NCBI RefSeq assembly: GCF_035194505.1
Contig: NZ_CP136573.1
Span: 310,001 to 374,000, forward strand
Direction of reading: 5' to 3'
DNA: 64,000 nucleotides
Source of the DNA: Erythrobacter sp.
Lineage (GTDB): Bacteria > Pseudomonadota > Alphaproteobacteria > Sphingomonadales > Sphingomonadaceae
Position numbers and translations under genes: made by a program
Shown: piece by piece, positions 33,733-42,850 of the stretch
Numbering within the stretch: position 1 is the first letter of the stretch
How the letters are laid out: every line of letters starts with the position of its first letter
Notes under the pieces: generated by a model
Databases searched by the model: none
What the model saw: only the letters and a program-made list of their open reading frames with translations
Told to the model about the DNA's origin: nothing

Positions 33733-35730
33733 ATGACGATCGAACCCGCCCGCCTCCAGCTCATGGCCAATGCCATCCGCGCGCTGTCGATGGACGCGGT
33801 GGAGGCCGCCAATTCGGGGCACCCGGGCATGCCGATGGGCATGGCCGATGCGGCGAGTGTGCTGTTCACCGGCCACCTCAAGTTCGATCCTGCCGCGCCC
33901 GACTGGGCCGATCGTGACCGCTTCGTGCTGTCCGCCGGCCACGGCTCGATGCTGATCTACAGCCTGCTCTATCTCACCGGCTACGCATCGCCGACGATTG
34001 ACGACATCCGCAATTTCCGAAAGCTCGGATCCCCTTGCGCCGGTCACCCCGAAAACTTCCTGATCGACGGTGTAGAGTGCACCACCGGCCCGCTGGGGCA
34101 GGGCCTTGCGATGGCGGTGGGCATGGCAATGGCCGAACGGCATCTCAACGCCATCTACGGCGACGATCTGGTCGATCACCGCACCTGGGTGGTCGCGGGC
34201 GACGGGTGCCTGATGGAGGGCATCAACCACGAGGCGATCGGCCTTGCGGGGCACCTCAAGCTGGGCGGCCTCAACGTGCTGTGGGACGACAACCGCATCA
34301 CCATCGACGGGGCGACCGATCTGTCCTCGTCCGAGGATATCAAGGCCCGCTACATCGCCACCGGCTGGCACGTGACGGAATGCGACGGGCATGACTTTGC
34401 CGATATCGACCGCGCTCTCACCGAGGCCAAGGCCGATCCGCGTCCCTCGCTGATCGCCTGCCGCACGCTGATCGGCAAGGGTGCGCCCAACAAGCAGGGC
34501 ACAAGCGGCGTGCACGGCGCGGCGCTGGGCGGGGCGGAAGTCGCCGCCGCGCGCGAGGCGCTGGACTGGCCGCACGCGCCTTTCGAGGTGCCGTCCGATA
34601 TTCTGGCTGACTGGCACAGCGCCGCAGAGCCGGGCCGCGCTGCGCATGGCGCATGGGCCGGCAGGCTGGCGGCTTCGGACAAGCGGGATGCCTTCCTCGC
34701 CCAGATGGCCCCGGTCACCGATCTGGTCCCCGCCGCCATCGAAGGCCACATCCGCGGCCTCGCCGCCGCACCGCAGAAGATTGCGACCCGCAAGGCTTCG
34801 GAAATCGCGCTCGGCCCGCTCACCGCGGCGATCCCGCAGCTGGTAGGCGGTTCGGCGGACCTGACGGGGTCGAACAACACCAAGACCCCCTCCACCCTGC
34901 CGATGACCGCCGCGGACTATTCCGGGCGATATGTCTATTACGGCATCCGCGAATTCGGCATGGCCGCCGCGATGAACGGGATGCAGCTGCACGGCGGCAT
35001 CGTGGCCTATGGTGGCACCTTCCTGATCTTCTCGGACTATTGCCGCAACGCGATCCGCCTTTCGGCGCTCCAGCAGGTCGGCGCGGTCTATGTGCTGACG
35101 CATGACAGCATCGGTCTTGGCGAGGACGGGCCGACCCACCAGCCGGTCGAACAGGTGATGAGCCTGCGCCTGATCCCCAATCTCAATGTCTATCGTCCGG
35201 CCGACGCGATCGAGACGGCGGAATGCTGGGCGATGGCGCTGATGACGCCCGAGACGCCTTCGGTGCTCGCCCTGACCCGCCAGAACCTGCCGCAATTGCG
35301 CGGGGAAGGGGACGAGGCATGGTCGCAATCGGCCAACCGCTGCGCGCTTGGTGCCTATCGTCTGCGCGCCGCCACGGCCGCGCGCAAGGTGGTGTTTGTC
35401 GCCACCGGATCGGAAGTCGCGCTGGCGGTGGAATGCGCAGGCGAGCTCGAAGCCGCCGGGATCGGGGCTGACGTGGTCTCGATGCCCTGCATGGAACTCT
35501 TCGATGCGCAGCCCGATGCCTACAAGGCCGACCTTCTGCCTGCCGACGCGCTGATCGTCTCGATCGAGGCCGGCTCGACCCTCGGGTGGCAACGCTACAC
35601 CGGCAGGAGCGGCCTCAATATCGGTCTCGACACCTTCGGCGCTTCGGCTCCGGCGGAAGACCTGTTTGCCCATTTCGGCTTCACCGCGGCGGCAATCGTC
35701 CCGCAAATCCTCCAGAAATTGAACGCTTAA
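33733..35730 (+). CDS. tkt: Transketolase
   Basis: 665 aa ThDP enzyme that moves two-carbon units between sugar phosphates. Motifs: ANSGHPGMPMGMADAA near the N-terminus, GDGCLMEGINHEA and WDDNRITIDG (ThDP/Mg site), and DSIGLGEDGPTHQPVEQ and FRPADA-like VYRPADAIETAECW in the later domains. The start is ATG 33733 after an AGGAGA site; the reading frame continues open upstream but without a better start. First gene of a tkt-gap-pgk-fba central-carbon cluster, and divergent from the zapA group. Confidence 0.95.
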   Translation: MTIEPARLQLMANAIRALSMDAVEAANSGHPGMPMGMADAASVLFTGHLKFDPAAPDWADRDRFVLSAGHGSMLIYSLLYLTGYASPTIDDIRNFRKLGSPCAGHPENFLIDGVECTTGPLGQGLAMAVGMAMAERHLNAIYGDDLVDHRTWVVAGDGCLMEGINHEAIGLAGHLKLGGLNVLWDDNRITIDGATDLSSSEDIKARYIATGWHVTECDGHDFADIDRALTEAKADPRPSLIACRTLIGKGAPNKQGTSGVHGAALGGAEVAAAREALDWPHAPFEVPSDILADWHSAAEPGRAAHGAWAGRLAASDKRDAFLAQMAPVTDLVPAAIEGHIRGLAAAPQKIATRKASEIALGPLTAAIPQLVGGSADLTGSNNTKTPSTLPMTAADYSGRYVYYGIREFGMAAAMNGMQLHGGIVAYGGTFLIFSDYCRNAIRLSALQQVGAVYVLTHDSIGLGEDGPTHQPVEQVMSLRLIPNLNVYRPADAIETAECWAMALMTPETPSVLALTRQNLPQLRGEGDEAWSQSANRCALGAYRLRAATAARKVVFVATGSEVALAVECAGELEAAGIGADVVSMPCMELFDAQPDAYKADLLPADALIVSIEAGSTLGWQRYTGRSGLNIGLDTFGASAPAEDLFAHFGFTAAAIVPQILQKLNA

Positions 35731-35745
35731 GCAGGAGAATATCCC

Positions 35746-36753
35746 ATGGCCACCAAGGTTGCCATCAACGGCTTCGGCCGCATCGGCCGTCTCGTCGCGC
35801 GCGCGATCCTCGAACGCACTGACCATGATCTCGATCTGGTCGCGATCAACGATCTGGCCGATGCCAAGTCCAACGCGTTGCTGTTCGCCTTCGATACGGT
35901 CCACGGCCGTTTCGGCGGCGAAGTGACCGCCGATGGCGATGCGATCATCGTCAATGGCAAGCGCATCGCGGTGACCAAGGAGCGTGACCCCGCCAACCTG
36001 CCGCACGCCGCCATGGGCGTCGACATCGTGCTCGAATGCACCGGCTTCTTCCAATCGGACGAGGCGAGCCGCCCGCATCTCGCTGCCGGGGCCAAGCGCG
36101 TCATCATCTCCGCACCCGCGACCGGCGTTTCCAAGACCATCGTCTATGGCGTGAACCACGAAACGCTGACCGCCGATGACGTGATCATCTCCAACGCCAG
36201 CTGCACCACCAATTGCCTCGCGCCGGTGGCCAAGGTGCTGAACGACGTGATCGGGATCGAGCGCGGCTTCATGACCACGATCCACTCCTACACCAATGAT
36301 CAGCGCATGCTCGACCAGATCCATTCCGATCTGCGCCGTGCCCGTGCTGGCGCGCAGAACATGATCCCCACCACCACCGGCGCCGCGCGCGCTGTGGGCC
36401 TGGTGCTGCCGGAACTGAAGGGCAAGCTCGACGGCTCGTCCGTGCGCGTGCCGACCCCCAACGTGTCGATGGTTGATCTGGTGTTTGTGCCGAGCCGCGA
36501 TACCTCGGCGGAAGAGATCAACGCTGCGCTCAAGGCCGCAGCTGAAGGCCCGATGAAGGGCGTGCTCGATTTCACCGATCAGCCGCTCGTCTCCTCGGAC
36601 TTCAACCACTATCCGGCCTCCTCGACGGTCGACAGCCTCGAAACCAGCGTGATGGAAGGCAAGCTTGCCCGCGTCGTCAGCTGGTACGACAATGAGTGGG
36701 GCTTCTCGAACCGCATGATCGACACCGCAGGCGTGGTGGCGAAGTTCCTCTAA
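35746..36753 (+). CDS. gap: Glyceraldehyde-3-phosphate dehydrogenase
   Basis: 335 aa. KVAINGFGRIGRLVARA is the NAD-binding start; SNASCTTNCLAPVAKVL holds the catalytic cysteine; SWYDNEWGFSNRM lies near the end. It starts 15 nt after tkt with an AGGAGA site. It makes 1,3-bisphosphoglycerate for the phosphoglycerate kinase encoded next. Confidence 0.96.
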   Translation: MATKVAINGFGRIGRLVARAILERTDHDLDLVAINDLADAKSNALLFAFDTVHGRFGGEVTADGDAIIVNGKRIAVTKERDPANLPHAAMGVDIVLECTGFFQSDEASRPHLAAGAKRVIISAPATGVSKTIVYGVNHETLTADDVIISNASCTTNCLAPVAKVLNDVIGIERGFMTTIHSYTNDQRMLDQIHSDLRRARAGAQNMIPTTTGAARAVGLVLPELKGKLDGSSVRVPTPNVSMVDLVFVPSRDTSAEEINAALKAAAEGPMKGVLDFTDQPLVSSDFNHYPASSTVDSLETSVMEGKLARVVSWYDNEWGFSNRMIDTAGVVAKFL

Positions 36754-36764
36754 CACCCATACTT

Positions 36765-36877
36765 CCGTTCGTGTCGAGCGACGTCGAGACACAACTCGGC
36801 ACGAACGGTTCTCGGCTGACGGCGAAGTCGGCAGTTCATCCTGAGCCTGCCGAAGGGCTCGAACCGAACGGAGTTGG
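36765..36877. repeat. REP-like palindromic repeats between gap and pgk
   Basis: CCGTTCGTGTCGAG (36765-36778) pairs with CTCGGCACGAACGG (36795-36808) with one mismatch. A second unit continues with CATCCTGAGCCTGCCGAAGG and CGAACGGAGTTGG up to about 36877. The last bases, GGAG, fall at ribosome-binding distance from the pgk start. Confidence 0.75.
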
Positions 36878-36879
36878 TT

Positions 36880-38085
36880 GTGCCCAAGTTCAAGACCCTC
36901 GATGATCTGCCCGCCGATCTGACCGGCCAAGTCGCGCTGGTGCGCGTCGATCTCAACCTGCCGATGAAGGATGGCTCGGCCACCGACGTCACCCGTGTGG
37001 AGGCGGTGAAGCCCACGATCATCGAACTCGCCGACAAGGGCGCCAAGGTGCTGCTGCTGGCCCATTTCGGACGGCCGGGCGGCCAGCGCTCTTCGACGCT
37101 CTCCACCAGCATGGTGATCGGCGATGTCGAGACGGTGCTGGGGCGCGAGATCATGTTCATTCCCGAGATCGCCGGGCCGGTGGTCGAACAGGCGGTAGGC
37201 GATATCCTGCGCCCCGGTGATATCGGCCTGCTCGACAACACCCGCTTCTGGCCGGGCGAGGAAGCCAATGATCCGGCGCTCGCTGCCGCGATTGCCGCGC
37301 ATGGCACGATCTACGTCAACGATGCCTTCTCCGCCGCGCACCGCGCCCATGCCACCACCGAGGGGCTGGCCCACGTCCTGCCGGCCTATGCGGGCCGATC
37401 GATGGAAGCCGAATTGAAGGCATTGGACGCCGCCCTCGGCACGCCGCAGCAGCCGGTTGCGGCGGTCGTCGGCGGGGCCAAGGTCTCGACCAAGCTGGCC
37501 GTGCTCGAAAACCTCGTGGGCAAGGTCCAGCACCTGATTATCGGCGGCGGCATGGCCAACACCTTCCTCGCCGCGCGCGGTGTGGATGTGGGCAAGAGCC
37601 TGTGCGAGCATGACCTTGCCTCCACTGTGGCGCGGATCATGGACGAGGCCGATCACGCCGGCTGCACCGTCCACCTGCCTTACGATGTGGTGGTGGCCAA
37701 GGAATTTGCCGCCAATCCCCCGTCCTTGCGCGTCTGCAACGTCCACGAGGTCGCCGCTGACGAGATGATCCTCGATGTCGGCCCGCAGGCTGTGGAAGCC
37801 CTGGCGGACGTGCTCAAGACCTGCCGCACGCTGGTGTGGAACGGGCCGCTGGGCGCCTTCGAGACCGAGCCTTTCGATGCCGCCACGGTTGCGCTGGCAC
37901 GCACGGCGGCTGCGCTGACGCTCGAAGGCTCGCTCATCAGCGTGGCGGGCGGGGGCGACACGGTCGCAGCGCTGGCGGCGGCGGGCGTGGAGTCGGACTT
38001 CACCTATATCTCGACAGCGGGCGGCGCCTTCCTCGAATGGATGGAAGGCCGCGTGCTGCCGGGCGTCGCCGCGCTCGAGGGCTGA
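36880..38085 (+). CDS. pgk: Phosphoglycerate kinase
   Basis: 401 aa from GTG 36880 (MPKFKTLDDLPADL). LVRVDLNLPM is the family signature, AHFGRPGG and LDNTRFWPGEE bind substrate, GGAKVSTKL and the GGGDTVAAL segment bind nucleotide. TTG at 36874 is an alternative start, and no ATG is available. The start lies against a palindromic repeat whose GGAG at about 36869-36872 provides the ribosome-binding site. Confidence 0.93.
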   Translation: MPKFKTLDDLPADLTGQVALVRVDLNLPMKDGSATDVTRVEAVKPTIIELADKGAKVLLLAHFGRPGGQRSSTLSTSMVIGDVETVLGREIMFIPEIAGPVVEQAVGDILRPGDIGLLDNTRFWPGEEANDPALAAAIAAHGTIYVNDAFSAAHRAHATTEGLAHVLPAYAGRSMEAELKALDAALGTPQQPVAAVVGGAKVSTKLAVLENLVGKVQHLIIGGGMANTFLAARGVDVGKSLCEHDLASTVARIMDEADHAGCTVHLPYDVVVAKEFAANPPSLRVCNVHEVAADEMILDVGPQAVEALADVLKTCRTLVWNGPLGAFETEPFDAATVALARTAAALTLEGSLISVAGGGDTVAALAAAGVESDFTYISTAGGAFLEWMEGRVLPGVAALEG

Positions 38086-38086
38086 G

Positions 38087-38512
38087 ATGGCGCTGGTCGA
38101 AGCCGAGATCGAGGCGCTGGAGCTGCGCTTCATGCGCGCCTGGGTGGCAGGCGATGCCAAGGAGCTGAAGAAGCTCCTCGCCCGCGATTTCATGGCGATG
38201 GTGGGCACCATGCCGCCGCAGCTGCTGGACCGGCCGAGCTTTCTGGCCGGGGCCGAGCGCGGCTTTTCCTGCACCAAGTTCAACTATCGCGAGGTTTTCG
38301 TGCGTCGTCACGGCAAGACCGCGTGGTTCGTCGCCGGAGCCGAGCTGGAGCTGGGCCTGGGGCTCAAGGGCTGGACGGGGCCGTTCCTTGTCACCGCCCT
38401 GTGGCGCAAGGGTACCATCGGCGGGTGGAAACTGGCCGAGCGCAGCATCGCACGGCTCGATCCCGCCGAAACCCTCGCGGCCTCGGTCGCCAAGCTGCAA
38501 TTGTGGAAATAG
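38087..38512 (+). CDS. NTF2-like (DUF4440/SnoaL-type) protein
   Basis: 141 aa. The ALELRFMRAWVAGDAKELKKLLARDFMAM opening is typical of DUF4440-type cone-fold proteins, followed by beta strands ending in WKLAERSIARLDP. No catalytic residues can be named. It starts one base after the pgk stop, so it is in the same transcript. The role is unknown. Confidence 0.7.
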   Translation: MALVEAEIEALELRFMRAWVAGDAKELKKLLARDFMAMVGTMPPQLLDRPSFLAGAERGFSCTKFNYREVFVRRHGKTAWFVAGAELELGLGLKGWTGPFLVTALWRKGTIGGWKLAERSIARLDPAETLAASVAKLQLWK

Positions 38513-38514
38513 GC

Positions 38515-38967
38515 ATGAGCGAAGCGGTCGAAACCTCCTACGGGCTCCTCAGCGTGATGGAGGAGGGCGAATTTGCCGGATGGCGGTTCTGGAACGGCGA
38601 TCCCTTCGAGACGCGCTCCGGCCCCTTCTATTACCGCCGCGAGGATGACGGCTCCTACGTGAGCGCCTTCCGCGCAGAGGCGCGCCACATGAACGGCGGC
38701 GGCTTCATGCATGGCGGCTGCATGCTGACCTTCGCCGATTTCGCGCTGTTCGCGATCGCCACCGATGTGCTTGATGGCGATCACGCGGTGACATTGAATC
38801 TTTCGGGCGATTTCCTCGGCTCGGTGCAGCAGGGCGCGCTGGTCGAGGCGCGCGGCGAGGTGACGCGCGGCGGGGGCAAGACGATCTTCGTGCGCGGGCT
38901 GGTGACGGGTGACGGGCAACCGGCGCTGAGCTTCACCGGCATTATCCGCCGCCTGTCCAAGAGATAA
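38515..38967 (+). CDS. PaaI-like hotdog-fold thioesterase
   Basis: 150 aa from ATG 38515, two bases after the preceding stop. HMNGGGFMHGGCMLTFADFALFAIA is the hotdog helix with the conserved GG-hHGG pattern, followed by LNLSGDFLGSVQQGALVEARGEVTRGGGKTIFVRG. Such proteins hydrolyse acyl-CoA thioesters; the substrate cannot be told from sequence. The longer frame from 38323 is antisense-like extension and is not used. Confidence 0.85.
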   Translation: MSEAVETSYGLLSVMEEGEFAGWRFWNGDPFETRSGPFYYRREDDGSYVSAFRAEARHMNGGGFMHGGCMLTFADFALFAIATDVLDGDHAVTLNLSGDFLGSVQQGALVEARGEVTRGGGKTIFVRGLVTGDGQPALSFTGIIRRLSKR

Positions 38968-39023
38968 TCCTTCGCGGTTGCAGCACGCGTGCGGCCTCGC
39001 TAAGGGCCGCTCCGAGTAGTTTG

Positions 39024-39037
39024 TGCATACCTATGCA
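39024..39037. promoter_or_regulatory. Palindrome upstream of fba, possible operator
   Basis: TGCATA-CC-TATGCA is a perfect inverted repeat 43 bp before the fba start, in an otherwise featureless 112-bp gap. Confidence 0.35.
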
Positions 39038-39079
39038 TAACCCGCCAGACACACCTCTCGCCAACGGAGACAGGCCACC

Positions 39080-39964
39080 ATGAACACCCTCGACATGACG
39101 ACCCGCATCGCCACCGGACAGGGGTTCATCGCGGCGCTGGACCAGTCGGGCGGCTCGACCCCCAAGGCTCTGCGCGGTTACGGGGTGGAGGATCACGAGT
39201 GGTCGGGCGATGACGAGATGTTCGCCCAGATCCACGCGATGCGCGCGCGGGTCATCACCTCGCCCTGTTTCGGCAGCGGCAAGGTGATCGGCGCGATCCT
39301 GTTCGAAAAGACCATGGACGGCATGGTTGACGGCAAGACCACCGGCGATGCGCTGAAGGCGCGCGGGGTCGTGCCCTTCATCAAGGTCGATGAAGGCCTC
39401 GCCGATGAAGCCGACGGCGTGCAGTTGATGAAGCCGATGGTGAAGCTGGCGGCGCTGCTTGAAAAGTCGGTGGCGGCGGGCATGTTCGGCACCAAGATGC
39501 GCTCGGTGATCAAGTCGGCCAATCCCGCCGGTATCGCCGCCGTTGTCGCCCAGCAGTTCGAAGTGGGCGCGCAGATCATCGCTGCCGGTCTGATGCCGAT
39601 CATCGAGCCCGAGTACGACATCACCTCGGAAGACCGCGTGGCGGGTGAGGCGATCCTGCTCGCCGAGATCACCAGGCATCTCGATGCCCTGCCGGAGGGC
39701 CAGCAGGTGATGCTCAAGCTCTCGATCCCCGCCACCACCGGCCTCTACACCCCGCTGGTGAACCACCCCAGGGTGCTGCGCGTCGTCGCGCTCTCGGGCG
39801 GGTTTTCGACCGATGATGCCTGTTCGCGCCTCGCCCAGAACCCGGGCATGATCGCCAGCTTCAGCCGCGGCCTCTTGCAGGACCTGCGCAAGGGCCAGTC
39901 GGACGAGGAGTTCAACACCGTCCTCGGTCAGGCGATCGACCAGATCGCCAGCGCCAGCGTGTGA
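39080..39964 (+). CDS. fba: Class I fructose-bisphosphate aldolase
   Basis: 294 aa. It has GFIAALDQSGGSTPKALRGYG and GAILFEKTMDG of the bacterial class I enzymes, and FIKVDEGL, KMRSVIKSANPAG and IIEPEYDI around the Schiff-base barrel. It cleaves fructose 1,6-bisphosphate to triose phosphates and is used in gluconeogenesis or glycolysis. It completes the tkt-gap-pgk-fba group. Confidence 0.92.
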   Translation: MNTLDMTTRIATGQGFIAALDQSGGSTPKALRGYGVEDHEWSGDDEMFAQIHAMRARVITSPCFGSGKVIGAILFEKTMDGMVDGKTTGDALKARGVVPFIKVDEGLADEADGVQLMKPMVKLAALLEKSVAAGMFGTKMRSVIKSANPAGIAAVVAQQFEVGAQIIAAGLMPIIEPEYDITSEDRVAGEAILLAEITRHLDALPEGQQVMLKLSIPATTGLYTPLVNHPRVLRVVALSGGFSTDDACSRLAQNPGMIASFSRGLLQDLRKGQSDEEFNTVLGQAIDQIASASV

Positions 39965-40005
39965 AGGCGTGACAGGCGGCCCGCAAGGCTCTAGCGCGCC
40001 CTGTC

Positions 40006-40641
40006 ATGACCGATACGCAGCTCTATCTCATCTCCCCGCTCGAGGTTGGCGGGGACTTTCCGCAGCGGCTCGAACGCGCTCTGGCGGCGGGCAAGGGGCT
40101 GGTGACCGCCTTCCAGTTCCGCGTGAAGGGTGTCGACCAGCACAGCGCCGCCGCGCTCGCCGCGCCGCTTCAGGCGATCTGCGCCGCGCAAGACGTCGCC
40201 TTCATCGTCAATGATTCGGTCGCGCTGGCCAAGCGGTTGAAGGCCGACGGGGTGCATCTGGGGCAGGGCGACGGCGCGCCGCGCGAGGCGCGCGAGGAAT
40301 TGGGGCGCGAGGCGCAGATCGGCGTCACCTGCCACGCCAGCCGCCACATGGCGATGGAAGCGGGCGAGGCAGGCGCGGACTATGTCGCCTTCGGTGCCTT
40401 CTATCCCTCGACCACCAAGGATAAGGGGCCGGACGCCGAGGTGCCCGAGCCCGAACTGCTCACATGGTGGAGCCAGATCTTCGAAATCCCCTGCGTCGCC
40501 ATCGGCGGCATCACGCCCGATAACTGCGCGCCGCTGGTTGCAGCAGGTGCGGATTTCCTCGCCGTGTCAGGCGCGGTGTGGGGCGGGGATGAAGTCGCCG
40601 CGATTGAAGCTTTCGCGAAGGCTATCGAAGCCGCACGTTAA
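40006..40641 (+). CDS. thiE: ThiE, thiamine-phosphate synthase
   Basis: 211 aa. It joins HMP-PP and thiazole phosphate. FQFRVKG near the start, FIVNDSVALAKRLKADGVHLGQGD, GVTCHASRHMAMEAGEAGADYVAFGAFYPSTTK and IGGITPDNCAPLVAAGADFLAVSGAVW are all standard. It overlaps the convergent gene at 40638 by 4 nt. Its product, after phosphorylation, is the cofactor of the transketolase and E1 encoded nearby. Confidence 0.92.
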   Translation: MTDTQLYLISPLEVGGDFPQRLERALAAGKGLVTAFQFRVKGVDQHSAAALAAPLQAICAAQDVAFIVNDSVALAKRLKADGVHLGQGDGAPREAREELGREAQIGVTCHASRHMAMEAGEAGADYVAFGAFYPSTTKDKGPDAEVPEPELLTWWSQIFEIPCVAIGGITPDNCAPLVAAGADFLAVSGAVWGGDEVAAIEAFAKAIEAAR

Positions 40642-41063
40642 CGCGCGTTGCCGAGCCTTGTGCAGATCAGCTTGCTGTCGCTGCCGTCCGCGGCGAGCTT
40701 GCGCAGGGTGTTCTCGCCCAGCACGGTGTAGCGCTCGTTCTGCTTGGGGCCGCGGGTAAAGACGAGGCTGTTGCCGCGCAGCAGATAGATGCCCCGCCCC
40801 TCCGCGTTGCGATAGCTTGACGCATTGCCGATGCGGAAGCCTTCTTCGGGCACCACCACATAGGCCTCGCCCCCTGCATCGCCGGGCAGGGCACATTCCC
40901 ACTCGCCGCGCTGGAGCGTTGCCAGCATCCCTCCGTCCGCCGCCGCCAGCGGGCGGGCACCGGGGACGGCATCCTTGCGGTCCTGCGCATCGGCATAGCC
41001 CGATCCGAAGGCGGCAATCGCTGCGGCAAAGATCGTGAGGATGATGATGGTGCGGGTTCGCAT
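40638..41063 (-). CDS. Secreted protein of unknown function
   Basis: 141 aa from ATG 41063. MRTRTIIILTIFAAAIAAFGSGYADAQ is a clear signal peptide. The mature part has CALPGDAGGEAYVVVPEEGFRIGNASSYRNAEGRGIYLLRGNSLVFTRGPKQNERY, with two cysteines, and looks like a small periplasmic beta protein. I do not recognise the family by name. It is divergent from efp. Confidence 0.72.
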   Translation of the reverse strand: MRTRTIIILTIFAAAIAAFGSGYADAQDRKDAVPGARPLAAADGGMLATLQRGEWECALPGDAGGEAYVVVPEEGFRIGNASSYRNAEGRGIYLLRGNSLVFTRGPKQNERYTVLGENTLRKLAADGSDSKLICTRLGNAR

Positions 41064-41237
41064 GGGGTGTGCCCTAACAGGGGCAGGGCTTGCCTGCCAA
41101 GCCTTTCGCATCGCGACTTGCCCGCGCTTGCCGTGTCGGCAGTGATCGGCTATCGGCGCGCATCATTTGCGGCTCGCGTGGCCCTTGCCGGCGCGTCCCT
41201 TGCTCTTTGTCATCACCTGAAGAAGGCCATCAGCCCC

Positions 41238-41801
41238 ATGAAGATCAGCGGCGTCGATATTCGCCCCGGCAATATCCTTGAGTATGAAAAAGGCATCTGG
41301 AAAGTCGCCAAGATCCAGCACACCCAGCCCGGCAAGGGCGGGGCCTATATGCAGGTCGAAATGAAGAACCTGCAGGATGGCCGCAAGACCAACGTGCGCT
41401 TCCGCAGCGCCGACACGGTCGAACGCGTGCGCCTCGATACGAAGGAATTCCAGTTCCTCTATGCCGAGGGCGATGACCTCGTCTTCATGGACAACGACAC
41501 CTACGAGCAGATCACGCTGCCGGGCGACCTGCTCGGTGATGCCCGCCCGTTCCTTCAGGACGGGATGCAGGTGAACCTCGAACTGTGGGACGAAAAGCCT
41601 ATCTCGGTCGAACTGCCCGCGCAGGTTGAAGCCACAATCGTTGAAGCGGACGCGGTGGTGAAGGGGCAGACCGCCTCGTCGAGCTACAAGCCCGCGATCC
41701 TCGATAACGGCGTGCGCATCATGGTGCCGCCGCACATCGGCAGCGGCACGCGCATCATCGTCGATGTCTACGAGCAAGCCTACGTCGGCAAGGCCGGCTG
41801 A
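41238..41801 (+). CDS. efp: Elongation factor P
   Basis: 187 aa from ATG 41238. EF-P relieves ribosome stalling at proline runs. KISGVDIRPGNILEYEKGIWKVAKIQHTQPGKGGAYMQVEMKNL contains the modified-lysine loop (PGKGGA, Lys about 33), followed by OB-fold domains ending in GSGTRIIVDVYEQAYVGKAG. Frames extending back to 41067 are non-coding. Confidence 0.95.
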   Translation: MKISGVDIRPGNILEYEKGIWKVAKIQHTQPGKGGAYMQVEMKNLQDGRKTNVRFRSADTVERVRLDTKEFQFLYAEGDDLVFMDNDTYEQITLPGDLLGDARPFLQDGMQVNLELWDEKPISVELPAQVEATIVEADAVVKGQTASSSYKPAILDNGVRIMVPPHIGSGTRIIVDVYEQAYVGKAG

Positions 41802-41813
41802 GTCCGAAAGCCC

Positions 41814-41887
41814 CCGTTCGTGTCGAGCGAAGTCGAGACACCATAGCGCCGTAATCCCCGCCTCTCGACTGTGCTCGAGGCGAACGG
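41814..41887. repeat. REP-like palindrome between efp and suhB
   Basis: Arms 41814-41838 and 41863-41887 form a 25-bp inverted repeat with four mismatches, sharing the CCGTTCG and GTCGAG core with the repeats at 30430 and 36765. It ends 13 bp before the suhB start. Confidence 0.8.
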
Positions 41888-41900
41888 CAGAGAGTTCAAG

Positions 41901-42719
41901 ATGGCAGCCATTTCCGGCCTCATTCGCGTCATGGAGCGCGCCGCGCGCAAGGCGGGCGGCCGCCTGCGCCGCGATTTCGGCGAAGTCGAACATTTGCAGG
42001 TCTCACGCAAGGGCCCGGCCGATTTCGTCAGCAAGGCGGATATGCGCTCCGAGCGCACGCTCTATGACGAACTGCTCGCGGCGCGCCCGGGCTGGGGTTT
42101 CGTGATGGAAGAGGCCGGTGTGATCGAGGGTGATCCCGGCATGCCGCGCTGGATCGTCGATCCGCTCGACGGCACCAGCAACTTCCTGCACGGCATCCCG
42201 CACTTCGCCATTTCCATCGCCGCGCAGGAGCCCAAGCCCGATGGCAGCGGCTGGGGCGATGTGGTCGCGGGCGTGGTCTACCAGCCGGTCACCGATCAGA
42301 CCTTCTGGGCGGAAAAGTCGCGCGGGGCGTGGCTGCATGATGCGCGCCTGCGCGTCTCGGCCCGCTCGCGCCTGTCGGACGCATTGGTGGCGACCGGCAT
42401 TCCCTTCTTCGGCCACGGTGACTTTGCCGAATGGAGCCGGATTTTCGGCGCGATCGGCCCCGAGGTTGCAGGCGTCCGCCGCTTTGGCGCGGCTTCGCTT
42501 GATCTGGCCTATGTGGCGCAGGGTCGCTTCGACGGGTTCTGGGAAAGCGGGCTGTCCGATTGGGACACGGCGGCAGGCTGCCTGCTGGTGCGCGAGGCGG
42601 GTGGGTTCGTTTCCGACTTCCGCGGGCGCTCCTCGCCGATCCATTCTCAGCAGGTTCTGGCGGCGAATGACGCGCTGCATTCCAAGCTGCACAAGCTGCT
42701 GGCAGGGGCGCTGCGTTAA
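41901..42719 (+). CDS. suhB: Inositol-phosphate phosphatase family protein (SuhB-like)
   Basis: 272 aa from ATG 41901. Metal and substrate motifs: VMEEAGV (Glu of EEAG), IVDPLDGTSNFLHGIPHFAISIA and GLSDWDTAAGCLLVREAGG. It hydrolyses inositol monophosphate and related sugar phosphates, and in some bacteria it also acts in ribosome maturation. The promoter region is occupied by the palindromic repeat, so transcription may come from efp. Confidence 0.92.
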   Translation: MAAISGLIRVMERAARKAGGRLRRDFGEVEHLQVSRKGPADFVSKADMRSERTLYDELLAARPGWGFVMEEAGVIEGDPGMPRWIVDPLDGTSNFLHGIPHFAISIAAQEPKPDGSGWGDVVAGVVYQPVTDQTFWAEKSRGAWLHDARLRVSARSRLSDALVATGIPFFGHGDFAEWSRIFGAIGPEVAGVRRFGAASLDLAYVAQGRFDGFWESGLSDWDTAAGCLLVREAGGFVSDFRGRSSPIHSQQVLAANDALHSKLHKLLAGALR

Positions 42720-42850
42720 GGCGCTTTTTGCCGGTTTTGGGGCGATTTTCGGGGTTTGTTGGAAAATTTGGGGGGCAGGCGCTGCCTTCCAGGATCGATT
42801 TGATCCCGAGTTGACCCCCTGATGACCCCCAGTTGGCACCTGCGGGCGGA

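Noticed and set aside
33715..38283. A 1522-codon open frame on the minus strand opposite tkt, gap and pgk
   Set aside because: Its composition (His, Arg, Gly, Asp-rich with no domain) is that of an antisense frame in high-GC DNA, and it covers three certain genes.
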